Origin: Rhizobiales bacterium Y(2018)
Lineage (GTDB): Bacteria; Pseudomonadota; Alphaproteobacteria; Rhizobiales; Aestuariivirgaceae
Assembly (NCBI GenBank): GCA_005502925.1
Contig: SCPD01000014.1
Span: 62,001 to 126,000 of the forward strand
Length of the DNA: 64,000 nt
Reading direction: 5' to 3'
Shown here in pieces: positions 38,255-48,184 of this stretch. How positions within the stretch are numbered: the stretch's first letter is position 1; the number at the start of each line of letters is the position of its first letter. The position numbers and the translations under genes were made by a program. The notes under the pieces are model-generated. The model saw nothing but the letters and a program-made list of their open reading frames with translations. It was not told the DNA's origin and ran no database searches.

Positions 38255-39790
38255 ATGGCCGGCGAAGCGGGCGTCTATGATCTGGCCATTATCGGCGGCG
38301 GCATAAATGGCGTCGGCATCGCGCGCGATGCGCAAGGGCGCGGTCTCAAGGTTTTCCTCGCCGAGCAGGGCGATCTCGCTTCCGGCACCTCATCGGCCTC
38401 GACCAAACTCATCCATGGCGGCCTGCGTTATCTCGAGCATTATGAGTTCCGCCTGGTGCGCGAAGCCCTGATCGAGCGCGAAGTCCTGCTCAATGCCGCG
38501 CCCCATATCATCTGGCCCTTGCGTTTCGTGCTGCCGCATCACAAGGGCTTGCGGCCCTGGCCGGTGCTGCGGCTGGGCCTCTTCCTTTATGACCATTTGG
38601 GCGGGCGCAAGATCCTGCCGGGCACGCGTGGGGTCAATCTCACCCGTGATGTCACCGGCTCGGCCCTCAAACCGGAATTCGCCCGCGCCTTCGAATATTC
38701 CGACTGCTGGGTCAATGACGCAAGGCTCGTGGTCCTCAATGCGCGCGATGCGCAGGAGCGCGGCGCCGAGATCAGGCCGCGCACCCGTTATGTATCGGCG
38801 CGGCGCGACGGCAGTTTGTGGACCTGCGTCCTGGAAGACGTGAACAGCGGCGCCAAGACCGAGATCAAGGCGAAGCTTCTCATCAATACCGGCGGGCCGT
38901 GGGTCAGCCAGGTGCTGGGGCGGGTGATTGGCGAAAACAACCCGGACAAGATCCGCATGGTCAAAGGCAGCCACGTCGTGGTCGATAAGCTCTACGACCA
39001 TGACCGCTGCTACATCTTCCAGAACCAGGATGGCCGCATCTGTTTCGCCATTCCCTATGAGCAGAACTTCACGCTGATCGGCACGACCGATGAGGATCAC
39101 AAGGGCGATCCCGGCAAGCCCGAGATATCACAAACCGAGCGCGACTATCTGCTCGCTTCGGTCAGCGAATATTTCAAGAAGCCGGTCACCGCCGACATGG
39201 TGCGCTGGTCCTACTCGGGCATCCGTCCGCTTTACGACGATGGGGCGAGCAAGGCACAGGAAGCGACGCGCGAATATGTGCTGAAGCTCGAGGCGCCGGA
39301 CGGCCAGCCGCCTTTGCTTTCGGTGTTCGGCGGCAAGATCACCACCTTCCGCAAGCTCGCCGAAGCGGTGCTCGATAAGATTTCGCCCTTCTTTCCCGGC
39401 CTCAAGCCGCAATGGACGGCCGGCGCGGCGCTGCCCGGCGGCGACTTCCCTTATGCGGAGATCGAGCAGCGGATCGCCGATTTCCAGCGGCGCCATGTGT
39501 TTCTCGACGCGCAGAATGCCCGTCGTATCTTCCGAGCCTATGGCACGCGGGCCGACAGGATTTTTGACGGCGTGCGCCAAGCGCAGGATCTGGGCGAAAG
39601 CTTTGGTGGCTTGAGCGCCCGCGAAGTGGATTATCTGATGAAGGAGGAGTGGGCAGAGACGCCCGAAGACATTCTGTGGCGCCGCTCGAAGCTCGGACTG
39701 CATCTGTCCGTGGCCGAGCAATCGGCGCTGCAAGCCTATCTGAACAAAGAAGCGGGCGAAAAGACCCGCCGGAAAGTTTCGGCGCTCTAA
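38255..39790 (+). CDS. glpD: Aerobic glycerol-3-phosphate dehydrogenase
   Basis: A 511-residue FAD enzyme that oxidises glycerol 3-phosphate to dihydroxyacetone phosphate at the inner membrane, passing electrons to quinone. The FAD-binding loop is LAIIGGGINGVGIARDAQGRG at residues 10-30. FGGKITTFRKLAE and SGTSSASTKLIHGGLRYLE are typical. I choose ATG 38255, preceded by GGGAG; an ATG at 38228 would add nine residues and has no ribosome-binding site. It is the first gene of the glycerol operon, with the transporter genes 120 bases downstream. Confidence 0.95.
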   Translation: MAGEAGVYDLAIIGGGINGVGIARDAQGRGLKVFLAEQGDLASGTSSASTKLIHGGLRYLEHYEFRLVREALIEREVLLNAAPHIIWPLRFVLPHHKGLRPWPVLRLGLFLYDHLGGRKILPGTRGVNLTRDVTGSALKPEFARAFEYSDCWVNDARLVVLNARDAQERGAEIRPRTRYVSARRDGSLWTCVLEDVNSGAKTEIKAKLLINTGGPWVSQVLGRVIGENNPDKIRMVKGSHVVVDKLYDHDRCYIFQNQDGRICFAIPYEQNFTLIGTTDEDHKGDPGKPEISQTERDYLLASVSEYFKKPVTADMVRWSYSGIRPLYDDGASKAQEATREYVLKLEAPDGQPPLLSVFGGKITTFRKLAEAVLDKISPFFPGLKPQWTAGAALPGGDFPYAEIEQRIADFQRRHVFLDAQNARRIFRAYGTRADRIFDGVRQAQDLGESFGGLSAREVDYLMKEEWAETPEDILWRRSKLGLHLSVAEQSALQAYLNKEAGEKTRRKVSAL

Positions 39791-39910
39791 CAAGGGCGAG
39801 GACTGCCCGGAAGGCAAATGCCATTTTCCGGAACGTGCCTACCGACTTTTACCGGACATGCGTGCGCTCCGGATCGGGCTTAAGCCGCGCGCGAAATGGG
39901 AGGACTAACG

Positions 39911-41653
39911 ATGTCGCTTTTGAAGACAGTATCGGCGGCCGCCTTGCTGCTGGCACTCGGCGCCGCCCCTGCCTTCGCGGATGTGGAAGCCGCGAAGAAA
40001 TGGGCGGAGAGCGAATTCCAGCCGACGACGCTTTCCAAGGAAGACCAGCTGAAAGAGCTCGAATGGTTCGTCAAAGCGGCGGAACCGTTCAAGGGCATGG
40101 AAATCAACGTGCTGTCGGAAACCATTCCGACGCATGAATATGAATCGAAGACGCTGACCAAGGCCTTCGAGGAAATCACCGGCATCAAGGTCAATCACCA
40201 GCTGCTCGGCGAAGGTGAAGTGGTGCAGGCGGTGCAGACGCAGATGCAGACCAACCGCAATCTGTACGACGCCTATATCAACGACAGCGATCTCATCGGC
40301 ACACATTCGCGCCTGCAGAGCGCCGTCAACCTGACCGACTGGATGGCGGGTGACGGCAAGGACGTGACGCTGCCGACGCTCGATGTCGACGACTTCATCG
40401 GCAAGTCCTTCACCACCGGGCCGGACGGCAAGTTGTGGCAGCTGCCCGACCAGCAATTCGCCAATCTCTACTGGTTCCGCAAGGACTGGTTCGATCGCGC
40501 CGATCTCAAGGAGAAGTTCAAGGCCAAATATGGCTATGAGCTCGGCGTGCCGGTCAACTGGTCGGCCTATGAGGATATCGCCGAGTTCTTCACCAACGAC
40601 GTGAAGGAAATCGACGGCGTGCGTGTCTATGGCCATATGGACTATGGCAAGCGCGCGCCGGATCTCGGCTGGCGCATGACCGATGCCTGGCTGTCGATGG
40701 CAGGCGCCGGCTCGGCTGGCCTTCCCAATGGACGCCCGATCGATGAGTGGGGCATCCGCATGGAGAAGGATTCGTGCAACCCGGCGGGCGCTTCGGTGTC
40801 ACGCGGGGGTGAAACCAACGGCCCGGCATCCGTCTATGCGATCGCCAAATGGGACGAGTGGCTCCGGAAATATGCGCCTCCGGGCGCTGCCGACTACGAC
40901 TTCTATCAGTCGCTGCCGGCCCTGAGCCAAGGCAATGTGGCCCAGCAGATCTTCTGGTACACCGCCTTCACCGCTTCGATGGTGGCGCCCAAGAGTGCTG
41001 GCAACAACACCGTCGACGACACCGATACGCCGCTCTGGCGCATGGCGCCGTCGCCGCATGGCGTCTACTGGAAAGACGGCCAGAAGCTCGGCTACCAGGA
41101 CACGGGCTCGTGGACGATGTTCAAGTCGACTCCGACGGATCGCGCCAAGGCCGCCTGGCTCTATGCGCAGTTCACCGTGTCGAAATCCGTGTCGCTGAAG
41201 AAGAGCCATGTCGGTCTCACCATCATCCGTGACTCGGACATCAAGCATCAGTCCTTCACCGACCGGGCGCCCAAGCTCGGCGGGCTTGTCGAGTTCTACC
41301 GCTCGCCCGACCGGGTGAATTGGACTCCGACCGGCGTCAATGTGCCTGACTATCCGAAGCTGGCGCAGCTCTGGTGGCAGCAGATCGGCGATGTCAATTC
41401 CGGCGCCTTTACGCCGCAGGAAGCCATGGATCGTCTCGCCTCTGAAATGGACCAGGTGATGTCCCGCATGCAGGCGGCGGACGAAGCCAACAAGACCTAT
41501 GGCGGCTGCGGACCGCGGCTCAATGCCGAGAAGGATCCTTCCGAATGGCTCGGCAAGGAAGGCGGCCCGCACGCGAAGGTCGAGAATGAGAAAGAGAAGG
41601 GCCAGACGATCGCTTATGACGAGCTGATCAAGCGCTGGACCTCGGCCCAGTAG
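39911..41653 (+). CDS. glpV: Glycerol ABC transporter substrate-binding protein
   Basis: A 580-residue periplasmic protein with a Sec signal peptide ([20 protein letters not shown], cleavage after AFA). It is unusually long for a sugar-type binding protein, as is the GlpV of the rhizobial glpSTPQUV glycerol transporter. GGGAGGA lies seven bases before ATG 39911; the ATG at 39896 overlaps that site and is rejected. Here glpV precedes the ATPases, whereas in Rhizobium leguminosarum, as I recall it, glpV is near the end of the operon. A hairpin separates it from glpS. Confidence 0.88.
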   Translation: MSLLKTVSAAALLLALGAAPAFADVEAAKKWAESEFQPTTLSKEDQLKELEWFVKAAEPFKGMEINVLSETIPTHEYESKTLTKAFEEITGIKVNHQLLGEGEVVQAVQTQMQTNRNLYDAYINDSDLIGTHSRLQSAVNLTDWMAGDGKDVTLPTLDVDDFIGKSFTTGPDGKLWQLPDQQFANLYWFRKDWFDRADLKEKFKAKYGYELGVPVNWSAYEDIAEFFTNDVKEIDGVRVYGHMDYGKRAPDLGWRMTDAWLSMAGAGSAGLPNGRPIDEWGIRMEKDSCNPAGASVSRGGETNGPASVYAIAKWDEWLRKYAPPGAADYDFYQSLPALSQGNVAQQIFWYTAFTASMVAPKSAGNNTVDDTDTPLWRMAPSPHGVYWKDGQKLGYQDTGSWTMFKSTPTDRAKAAWLYAQFTVSKSVSLKKSHVGLTIIRDSDIKHQSFTDRAPKLGGLVEFYRSPDRVNWTPTGVNVPDYPKLAQLWWQQIGDVNSGAFTPQEAMDRLASEMDQVMSRMQAADEANKTYGGCGPRLNAEKDPSEWLGKEGGPHAKVENEKEKGQTIAYDELIKRWTSAQ

Positions 41654-41669
41654 CCCACCCTGCGATCTC

Positions 41670-41700
41670 TCCCGGGAAACGCCGCTGGTGTTTCCCGGGA
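41670..41700 (+). other. Perfect 11-bp hairpin between glpV and glpS
   Basis: TCCCGGGAAAC (41670-41680) pairs with GTTTCCCGGGA (41690-41700) around a nine-base loop, without a T tract. Hairpins after the binding-protein gene of ABC operons often protect the upstream mRNA so that more binding protein than membrane parts is made. That role is inferred here. Confidence 0.65.
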
Positions 41701-41747
41701 AGCAAGGGTTAGACTGCTCTCTTCACGTCAGAAAGCTCAGGCGGCCG

Positions 41748-42818
41748 ATGTCCCTTGACCTCAAGAATGTGACCAAACGTGTCGGCGCCGACACGCATAT
41801 CCACGAGACGAGCCTCAGATTCGAGGACGGGTCGTTCAATATCCTTCTCGGCACCACGCTTTCCGGCAAGACCTCGCTGATGCAGCTGATGGCGGGCCTC
41901 GACCGGCCGAGTTCCGGCGAAGTCTGGTTCGCCGATAGGAATGTGACGGGCATTCCGGTGCAGAAACGCAATGTCTCGATGGTCTATCAGCAGTTCATCA
42001 ACTACCCGAATTTCAGCGTCTACGAGAATATCGCCTCGCCGCTGCGGGTCGCCGGCATGGCCCAGGCCGAAATCGACAAACGCGTGCAGCAGGCGGCCGA
42101 TCTCCTGCGGCTCGGGCCGATGCTCAAAAGGCGGCCGAGCGAATTGTCGGGCGGCCAGCAGCAGCGCACCGCGATCGCGCGCGCCTTGGTCAAGGATTCA
42201 GACATGATCCTGCTCGACGAGCCGCTCGCCAATCTCGACTACAAACTGCGCGAGGAATTGCGCGACGAACTGCCAAAACTCTTCGCCGGGCGCAATTGCA
42301 TCGTCGTCTATGCGACGACCGAACCCACCGAGGCGCTGCTCTTCGGCGGCAATACGGTGCTTCTCCATGAAGGCCGCGTCACCCAGTTCGGACCGACCTC
42401 GGCGATCTATCGCAGGCCCGCCGACCTCACCAGCGCGCAGGTCTTCTCCGATCCGCCGATCAACACCGCCAAGGTGATGAAGAAAGGCGACCAGATCACG
42501 CTTGAAAACAAGGTCACCTGGCGGGCGCCCAAGGCGGCGCGCGTGCCGGATGGGGCCTATACGATCGCGATCCGGCCGCATCATATCACGCCGATGCAGC
42601 AGGGACGGGAGGCCTCCACCATCGAGGGGCGTGTTCTGGTGACAGAGCTGTCGGGTTCGGAAAGTGTCGTCCATTTCGACATGAACGGCCAGACCTGGGT
42701 GTCACAATCGCATGGCATCCATCCCTTCGAGGTCGGGGTGACGGCGAAGCTGTTCGTCGATGTCGACCAGGGCTTTTTCTTCGACGGCGAGAACCGGCTG
42801 ATCGGAGCAGCCGCCTGA
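41748..42818 (+). CDS. glpS: Glycerol ABC transporter ATPase GlpS
   Basis: A 356-residue MalK-like ATPase with a C-terminal regulatory domain. Walker A is divergent in its middle (GTTLSGKTS, residues 35-43) but keeps GKT. The signature is canonical LSGGQQQR and Walker B is MILLDEP. The H-loop reads YATTEPTEA, so the switch His is replaced by Thr. Its partner GlpT has the opposite defects. The start at ATG 41748 is where homology begins. The gene overlaps glpT by one base (TGATG). Confidence 0.9.
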   Translation: MSLDLKNVTKRVGADTHIHETSLRFEDGSFNILLGTTLSGKTSLMQLMAGLDRPSSGEVWFADRNVTGIPVQKRNVSMVYQQFINYPNFSVYENIASPLRVAGMAQAEIDKRVQQAADLLRLGPMLKRRPSELSGGQQQRTAIARALVKDSDMILLDEPLANLDYKLREELRDELPKLFAGRNCIVVYATTEPTEALLFGGNTVLLHEGRVTQFGPTSAIYRRPADLTSAQVFSDPPINTAKVMKKGDQITLENKVTWRAPKAARVPDGAYTIAIRPHHITPMQQGREASTIEGRVLVTELSGSESVVHFDMNGQTWVSQSHGIHPFEVGVTAKLFVDVDQGFFFDGENRLIGAAA

Positions 42819-43884
42819 TGGCCAAGATCACGCTCCAGGACATCCGCCATGCCTATGGGCCCGATCCCCAGCGCGAAGAAGACTGGGCGCTGAAGAAGCT
42901 CACCCTCGAGCTCAAGGATGGCGGCGCCTATGCGCTGCTCGGACCCTCGGGCTGCGGTAAGACGACCTTGCTCAATCTCATCTCCGGCCTGCTCGCACCG
43001 ACCGAAGGCCGCATCCTGTTCGACGGCACCGACATTACCGATGCTTCCCCTGAGCAGCGCAACATCGCCCAGGTGTTCCAGTTTCCGGTCATCTACGACA
43101 CGATGACGGTCTACAGCAATCTGGCCTTCCCGTTGCGCAATCGCGGCATCGGCGAAAAGGAGGTCGATGCCAGGGTACGCGAGATCGCCCATATGCTCGA
43201 GCTCGACGCGACGCTGATGAAGCGGGCCTCGGGCCTCACCGCCGACGGCAAGCAGAAGATCTCGCTCGGCCGCGGGCTGGTGCGCTCGGACGTCAATGTC
43301 ATCATGTTCGACGAGCCGCTCACCGTCATCGACCCGCATCTCAAATGGGTGCTGCGCTCGAAGCTGAAGGAGCTGCATCACCGCATCCGCCGCACCATGA
43401 TCTATGTGACGCATGACCAGACCGAGGCGTTGACCTTCGCCGAGCAGGTGGTGGTCATGAAAGACGGCCAGATCGTGCAGATCGGCACGCCGATCGAGCT
43501 CTTCGAGCGGCCGCAGCACACTTTCGTCGGTCATTTCATCGGCTCGCCCGGCATGAATGTGCTGCCCTGCGAGGTGAAGGGCGGCAAGGCGATCTTCGCC
43601 GGCAACCACGTGCCGGCGTTCAATGCGGCGGCCTATAAGGGCAATGGCAAGACGCTCGAGCTCGGGGTCAGGCCGGAATTCGTGCGTTTCGCCGGCGAGG
43701 GCATCCCCGTCGATATCGTCAAGGTCGCCGATGCCGGACGCTACCGCATCGTCGAGACGCGGCATCAGGCGCACAGCATCAAATTGCTGGTGGCCGAAGG
43801 CGCCGAGCTGCCTTCCGGCCAGGCGCGCCTCCACTTCGATGCCGATCACACACAGATCTATGAAGACGGATGGATGGTGTCCTG

Positions 43885-43885
<1 letters not shown>
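42818..43885 (+). CDS. glpT: Glycerol ABC transporter ATPase GlpT
   Basis: A 355-residue MalK-like ATPase with good Walker A GPSGCGKTT (42-50), Walker B VIMFDEP and H-loop YVTHDQTEA. The signature is degenerate: LTADGKQKISLG stands where LSGGQ is expected. A C-terminal OB-like regulatory domain follows. It must pair with GlpS to give one intact ATP site. This GlpT is unrelated to the E. coli glycerol-3-phosphate antiporter of the same name. It overlaps glpP by one base. Confidence 0.9.
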
Positions 43886-44747
<862 letters not shown>

Positions 44748-44748
<1 letters not shown>

Positions 44749-45548
44749 TGAAACGCGTGCCCTGGCTTGTCCCGACGCTCTACATCCTCTTCCTGCTGCT
44801 GCCGATCTACTGGCTCATCAACATGTCGTTCAAGACGACGAACGAGATCCTGGGTTCGTTCACCTTGTGGCCGCGGAACTTCACCCTCGACAATTATGTG
44901 AAGATCTTCACCGATCCGACCTGGTACAACGGCTATATCAACTCGATCACCTATGTGCTGATCAACATGGTCCTGTCGATCGTGGTGGCGCTGCCGGCGG
45001 CCTACGCCTTCTCGCGCTACCGGTTCCTCGGCGACAAACATCTGTTCTTCTGGCTGCTTACCAACCGCATGGCGCCGGCCGCCGTCTTCGCGCTGCCGTT
45101 CCTGCAGCTCTATTCGGCGGTGGGCCTGTTCGACACGCCGATCGCGGTGGCGCTCGCCCATACGCTGTTCAATATTCCGCTCGCCGTGTGGATCCTCGAA
45201 GGTTTCATGTCGGGCGTGCCGAAGGAGCTCGACGAGACGGCCTATGTCGATGGCTATTCCTTCTGGGGCTTCTTCTTCAAGATCTTCGTGCCGACGATCG
45301 CCGCCGGCATCGGCGTCGCGGCCTTCTTCTGCTTCATGTTCTCCTGGGTGGAACTGCTGCTCGCCAAGACCTTGACCTCGGTCGCGGCGAAGCCGATCGC
45401 CGCCACCATGACGCGCACCGCCAGTACCTCCGGCTATGAATTGGGCCTCCTGGCAGCAGCGGGCACGCTCACCATCGTGCCCGGCGCCATCGTCATTTAT
45501 TTCGTCCGCAACTATATCGCCAAGGGCTTTGCCCTTGGGCGCGTGTAA
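44748..45548 (+). CDS. glpQ: Glycerol ABC transporter permease GlpQ
   Basis: A 266-residue MalG-like permease with six helices and the EAA loop VPKELDETAYVDGYSFWGFF. Its partner is GlpP. It starts at ATG 44748, overlapping the glpP stop, and is followed after 17 bases by glpU. Not to be confused with the E. coli periplasmic phosphodiesterase GlpQ. Confidence 0.9.
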
Positions 45549-45565
45549 GGCAAGAGGGAGCCGCC

Positions 45566-45859
45566 ATGGAAAACGCCGCGTTCCTCTCCTGGATGGCCTG
45601 GACCTGGCCGACGGCCGCCTTCTTCCTGTTCATCTTCCTCTGCCTCGTCGGCATGTCGGTATGGGAGTATTATTCGCCGGGCGGCACGCCGCGCCACGGC
45701 ATATTGGGGCTCGACACCACGCGCGGCGACCGGCTGTTCATTTCGCTGCTTGGCAGCGCCTTCATTTTCCTGGCCTGGCTCGGCCTCGTCGGTACCCCGC
45801 TCTGGGGTCCGCTGGCGATCGCGCTCGTCTACGCCTTCGCTGTCTTCAAATGGGTATAG
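45566..45859 (+). CDS. glpU: Small membrane protein GlpU (DUF2160)
   Basis: A 97-residue protein with three hydrophobic segments and the conserved motif YYSPGGTPRHGILGLDTTRGDRLF, characteristic of DUF2160 proteins that always accompany the glycerol ABC transporter. GGGAG lies about six bases before the ATG. Role in transport is unproven. It ends the operon; its stop is only three bases from the stop of the convergent mtnK-like gene. Confidence 0.88.
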   Translation: MENAAFLSWMAWTWPTAAFFLFIFLCLVGMSVWEYYSPGGTPRHGILGLDTTRGDRLFISLLGSAFIFLAWLGLVGTPLWGPLAIALVYAFAVFKWV

Positions 45860-45862
45860 CGA

Positions 45863-47125
45863 CTAATTAACACCCAGCACCGCGCGCGCGGCATGCGCGA
45901 CCTCGTTCATGCCGGTGAAGCGATCGGCATCGAGGACCATCCGCCGCGCCATCGTCAGCGCCTTGCGCTCGCATTTGGCGCGCAGAGCCGGATCCTTGAT
46001 GCTTTCGAGATCTTCCGTGTGGGCGAGACCCAATATGCGGCGGATCATCTTGATGCCGGCGAAGGAAATCGTATCGGTCAGAAGCTTGCGCATGAAGCGC
46101 TGCTTCTCGGCGGCGAAGGCGGCGGCCCCCTCGGGCTCGGTGAAGAGCTCCGGCATATAGGCGTCGCCCGATCTGCTCTTGTCCCAGAGCTCGAGGAAGC
46201 GCCGGCTGAACAGGCGCCAGACATTTTCCGTCTGCAGCAGGATCCAGTGGCGATAGGGATTGCGTTGGCCGAAGCGCTCTTCATGACCGGCCTGGGCGTA
46301 GTAAGCGATGAGCAGATTGCCGATGACGGCGCCGACATCGAAGCCCATCGGGCCGACAAAGGCGAATTCGGGATCGATGACGCGCGTGTCCTGAGGGGTG
46401 AGCATGACCGAGCCGGTATGGAGATCGCCATGGATCATCGCCTCGGCCGAGGTCAGGAACTGTAATTTGCGCTCCTGGACCTTGATCTTCAAAGGCTCGT
46501 CGCGGCGGAACTGGGCGGCGAGGTCGTCGAGATAGGGCGTCGTCCAGCGGTTGAGCTTGGCGATCCGATAGGGATCGGTGAAGACCAGGTCCTCGGTGAT
46601 CTTGCAGAGCTCGGTATTGCCGGCAAAGGCGGCGATGCGCTGCTTGTGCGCGGCGGCCGGCACGGCCAAAGCGGAGGTATTGAAGAGGGTCTGCGCCATG
46701 AATTCGGCGATGTGGCTGGCGAAGAGGGGATATTCGACGCCGCGGATGAGCCCCTTGCGCATGATGACATGAGGGGTGAGGTACTCCATCACGATCAGCG
46801 CCAGATCGCGGTCGTAATGATGGATCGTCGGCACCAGGCGCGGCGCGTGCCGCGCCTGCTCGGAGAGCGCCATATGCTCGTAATAGGAGCGCTCCAGCGG
46901 CAAGGGCCAGCTGTCACCAACCAGGCGCACATAGGGCAATGCCTGCTTGACGACGACGGCGCCCTGGGGGCCCTTGACGATGAAGACGAGGTTCAGATTG
47001 CCGTCGCCCACTTCCTCGACGGTCCAGGCCTCGGCTGCGCCGCCGAGACGGTCGCGGACATTGGGGAGTTCCGAGAGGACACCGGGGAGGGTGCCGTCAT
47101 TGAGGGCGCGATAGGCGGTCGACAT
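45863..47125 (-). CDS. mtnK: S-methyl-5-thioribose kinase (MtnK-like)
   Basis: A protein of about 420 residues in the methylthioribose kinase branch of the aminoglycoside-phosphotransferase fold. Motifs are VGDGNLNLVFIV, the catalytic loop MIHGDLHTGSVML, and the metal-binding VIDPEFAFVGPMGFDVG. MtnK phosphorylates methylthioribose in methionine salvage. The downstream isomerase gene mtnA is not in the window. ATG 47125 is chosen; a TTG at 47140 overlaps the permease stop (TTGA). It is the last gene of the RbsABC-like transporter operon, which suggests that the transporter imports the kinase substrate. Confidence 0.87.
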   Translation of the reverse strand: MSTAYRALNDGTLPGVLSELPNVRDRLGGAAEAWTVEEVGDGNLNLVFIVKGPQGAVVVKQALPYVRLVGDSWPLPLERSYYEHMALSEQARHAPRLVPTIHHYDRDLALIVMEYLTPHVIMRKGLIRGVEYPLFASHIAEFMAQTLFNTSALAVPAAAHKQRIAAFAGNTELCKITEDLVFTDPYRIAKLNRWTTPYLDDLAAQFRRDEPLKIKVQERKLQFLTSAEAMIHGDLHTGSVMLTPQDTRVIDPEFAFVGPMGFDVGAVIGNLLIAYYAQAGHEERFGQRNPYRHWILLQTENVWRLFSRRFLELWDKSRSGDAYMPELFTEPEGAAAFAAEKQRFMRKLLTDTISFAGIKMIRRILGLAHTEDLESIKDPALRAKCERKALTMARRMVLDADRFTGMNEVAHAARAVLGVN

Positions 47126-47136
47126 GGTTCCTTTGT

Positions 47137-48162
47137 TCAATGCGATGCCGAGCGCGAGACACGCAGACGCTCGGCATAGATATTGATGATCAGAGCGGCG
47201 AGCAGAATGAGGCCGCGGATCAGGATTTTCAAGAAGCTGTCGATATTGATGTGGTCGAGGCCGTTATTGAGCACACCCAGCACGAAGAGGCCGATGATGG
47301 TATTGCCGATGCCGCCGCGGCCGCCGAACAGGCTGGTGCCGCCGACGACGACGGCGGCGATGGCGTCGAGCAGATAGGTGCCGAATTCGTTCTGTTGGGC
47401 GCTGCCGAAATAGGCGACGCCGAGCATGCCGGCGAGGCCGGAGCAGAAGGCCGAGATCATCAGCACGGCGGCGATGATGAGCTTGACATTGACGCCCGAA
47501 TATTCGGCCGCCTCGCGATTGCCGCCGACCATGTAAACATAACGGCCGAAACGCGTATAGGTCAGCACGACATGGCCGATCAGCAGCGCCAGCGCGGCGA
47601 CGATGATGAGCCAGGGAATACCGAAGATGGAACCCGAGCCCAGCTCGCCGACGAGGGACGGCACGGCATAGGCGATCTGGCCCCTCACCAGCATGGCGCT
47701 GATGCCATCACAGATCTGGAGCATGGCGAGCGTCATGATGAAGGAAGGGATGCCGATCCGCGTCACGCCGATGGCGGTGATGCCGCCCAGCGCCACGCAA
47801 GTGGCGATCGCCAGGATGATGGCGAAGCCGCCGGCGAGCGGGATATTGGCGATATTGACGCTCGCATCCTGCAGCGTGAAGAAGGCGACGACGATGCCGG
47901 TGGCATTGGCGACGCTGGCGACGCTCAGGTCGATCTCGGCGGTGAGGATGACGAAGGTCAACCCGACCGCGATGATGGCGGTGATCGACACCTGCTGCAG
48001 GATGTTCTGCAAATTGCCGAAGGACATGAAGGAGGAGCTGGCGAAGCTGAAAAAAGCGACCAGGAACAGCAGTGTCAGGAAGGGCGCGATATTGCTCAGC
48101 TGGTTACGGAACCAGTCGCCAACTGACTGCCGTGCCGGGCGAGCTTCCGAAGTTGACGTCAT
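47137..48162 (-). CDS. Ribose-type sugar ABC transporter permease
   Basis: A 341-residue RbsC-like permease with eight to ten hydrophobic helices. Typical family stretches are VGLTFVILTAEIDLSVASVA and AAVVVGGTSLFGGRGGIGNTIIG. It lies 22 bases after the ATPase gene and its stop overlaps the possible TTG start of mtnK. The substrate may be methylthioribose or a related pentose, judging from the kinase. Confidence 0.9.
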   Translation of the reverse strand: MTSTSEARPARQSVGDWFRNQLSNIAPFLTLLFLVAFFSFASSSFMSFGNLQNILQQVSITAIIAVGLTFVILTAEIDLSVASVANATGIVVAFFTLQDASVNIANIPLAGGFAIILAIATCVALGGITAIGVTRIGIPSFIMTLAMLQICDGISAMLVRGQIAYAVPSLVGELGSGSIFGIPWLIIVAALALLIGHVVLTYTRFGRYVYMVGGNREAAEYSGVNVKLIIAAVLMISAFCSGLAGMLGVAYFGSAQQNEFGTYLLDAIAAVVVGGTSLFGGRGGIGNTIIGLFVLGVLNNGLDHINIDSFLKILIRGLILLAALIINIYAERLRVSRSASH

Positions 48163-48184
48163 CCCCGTTTCCTCACTGTTATAT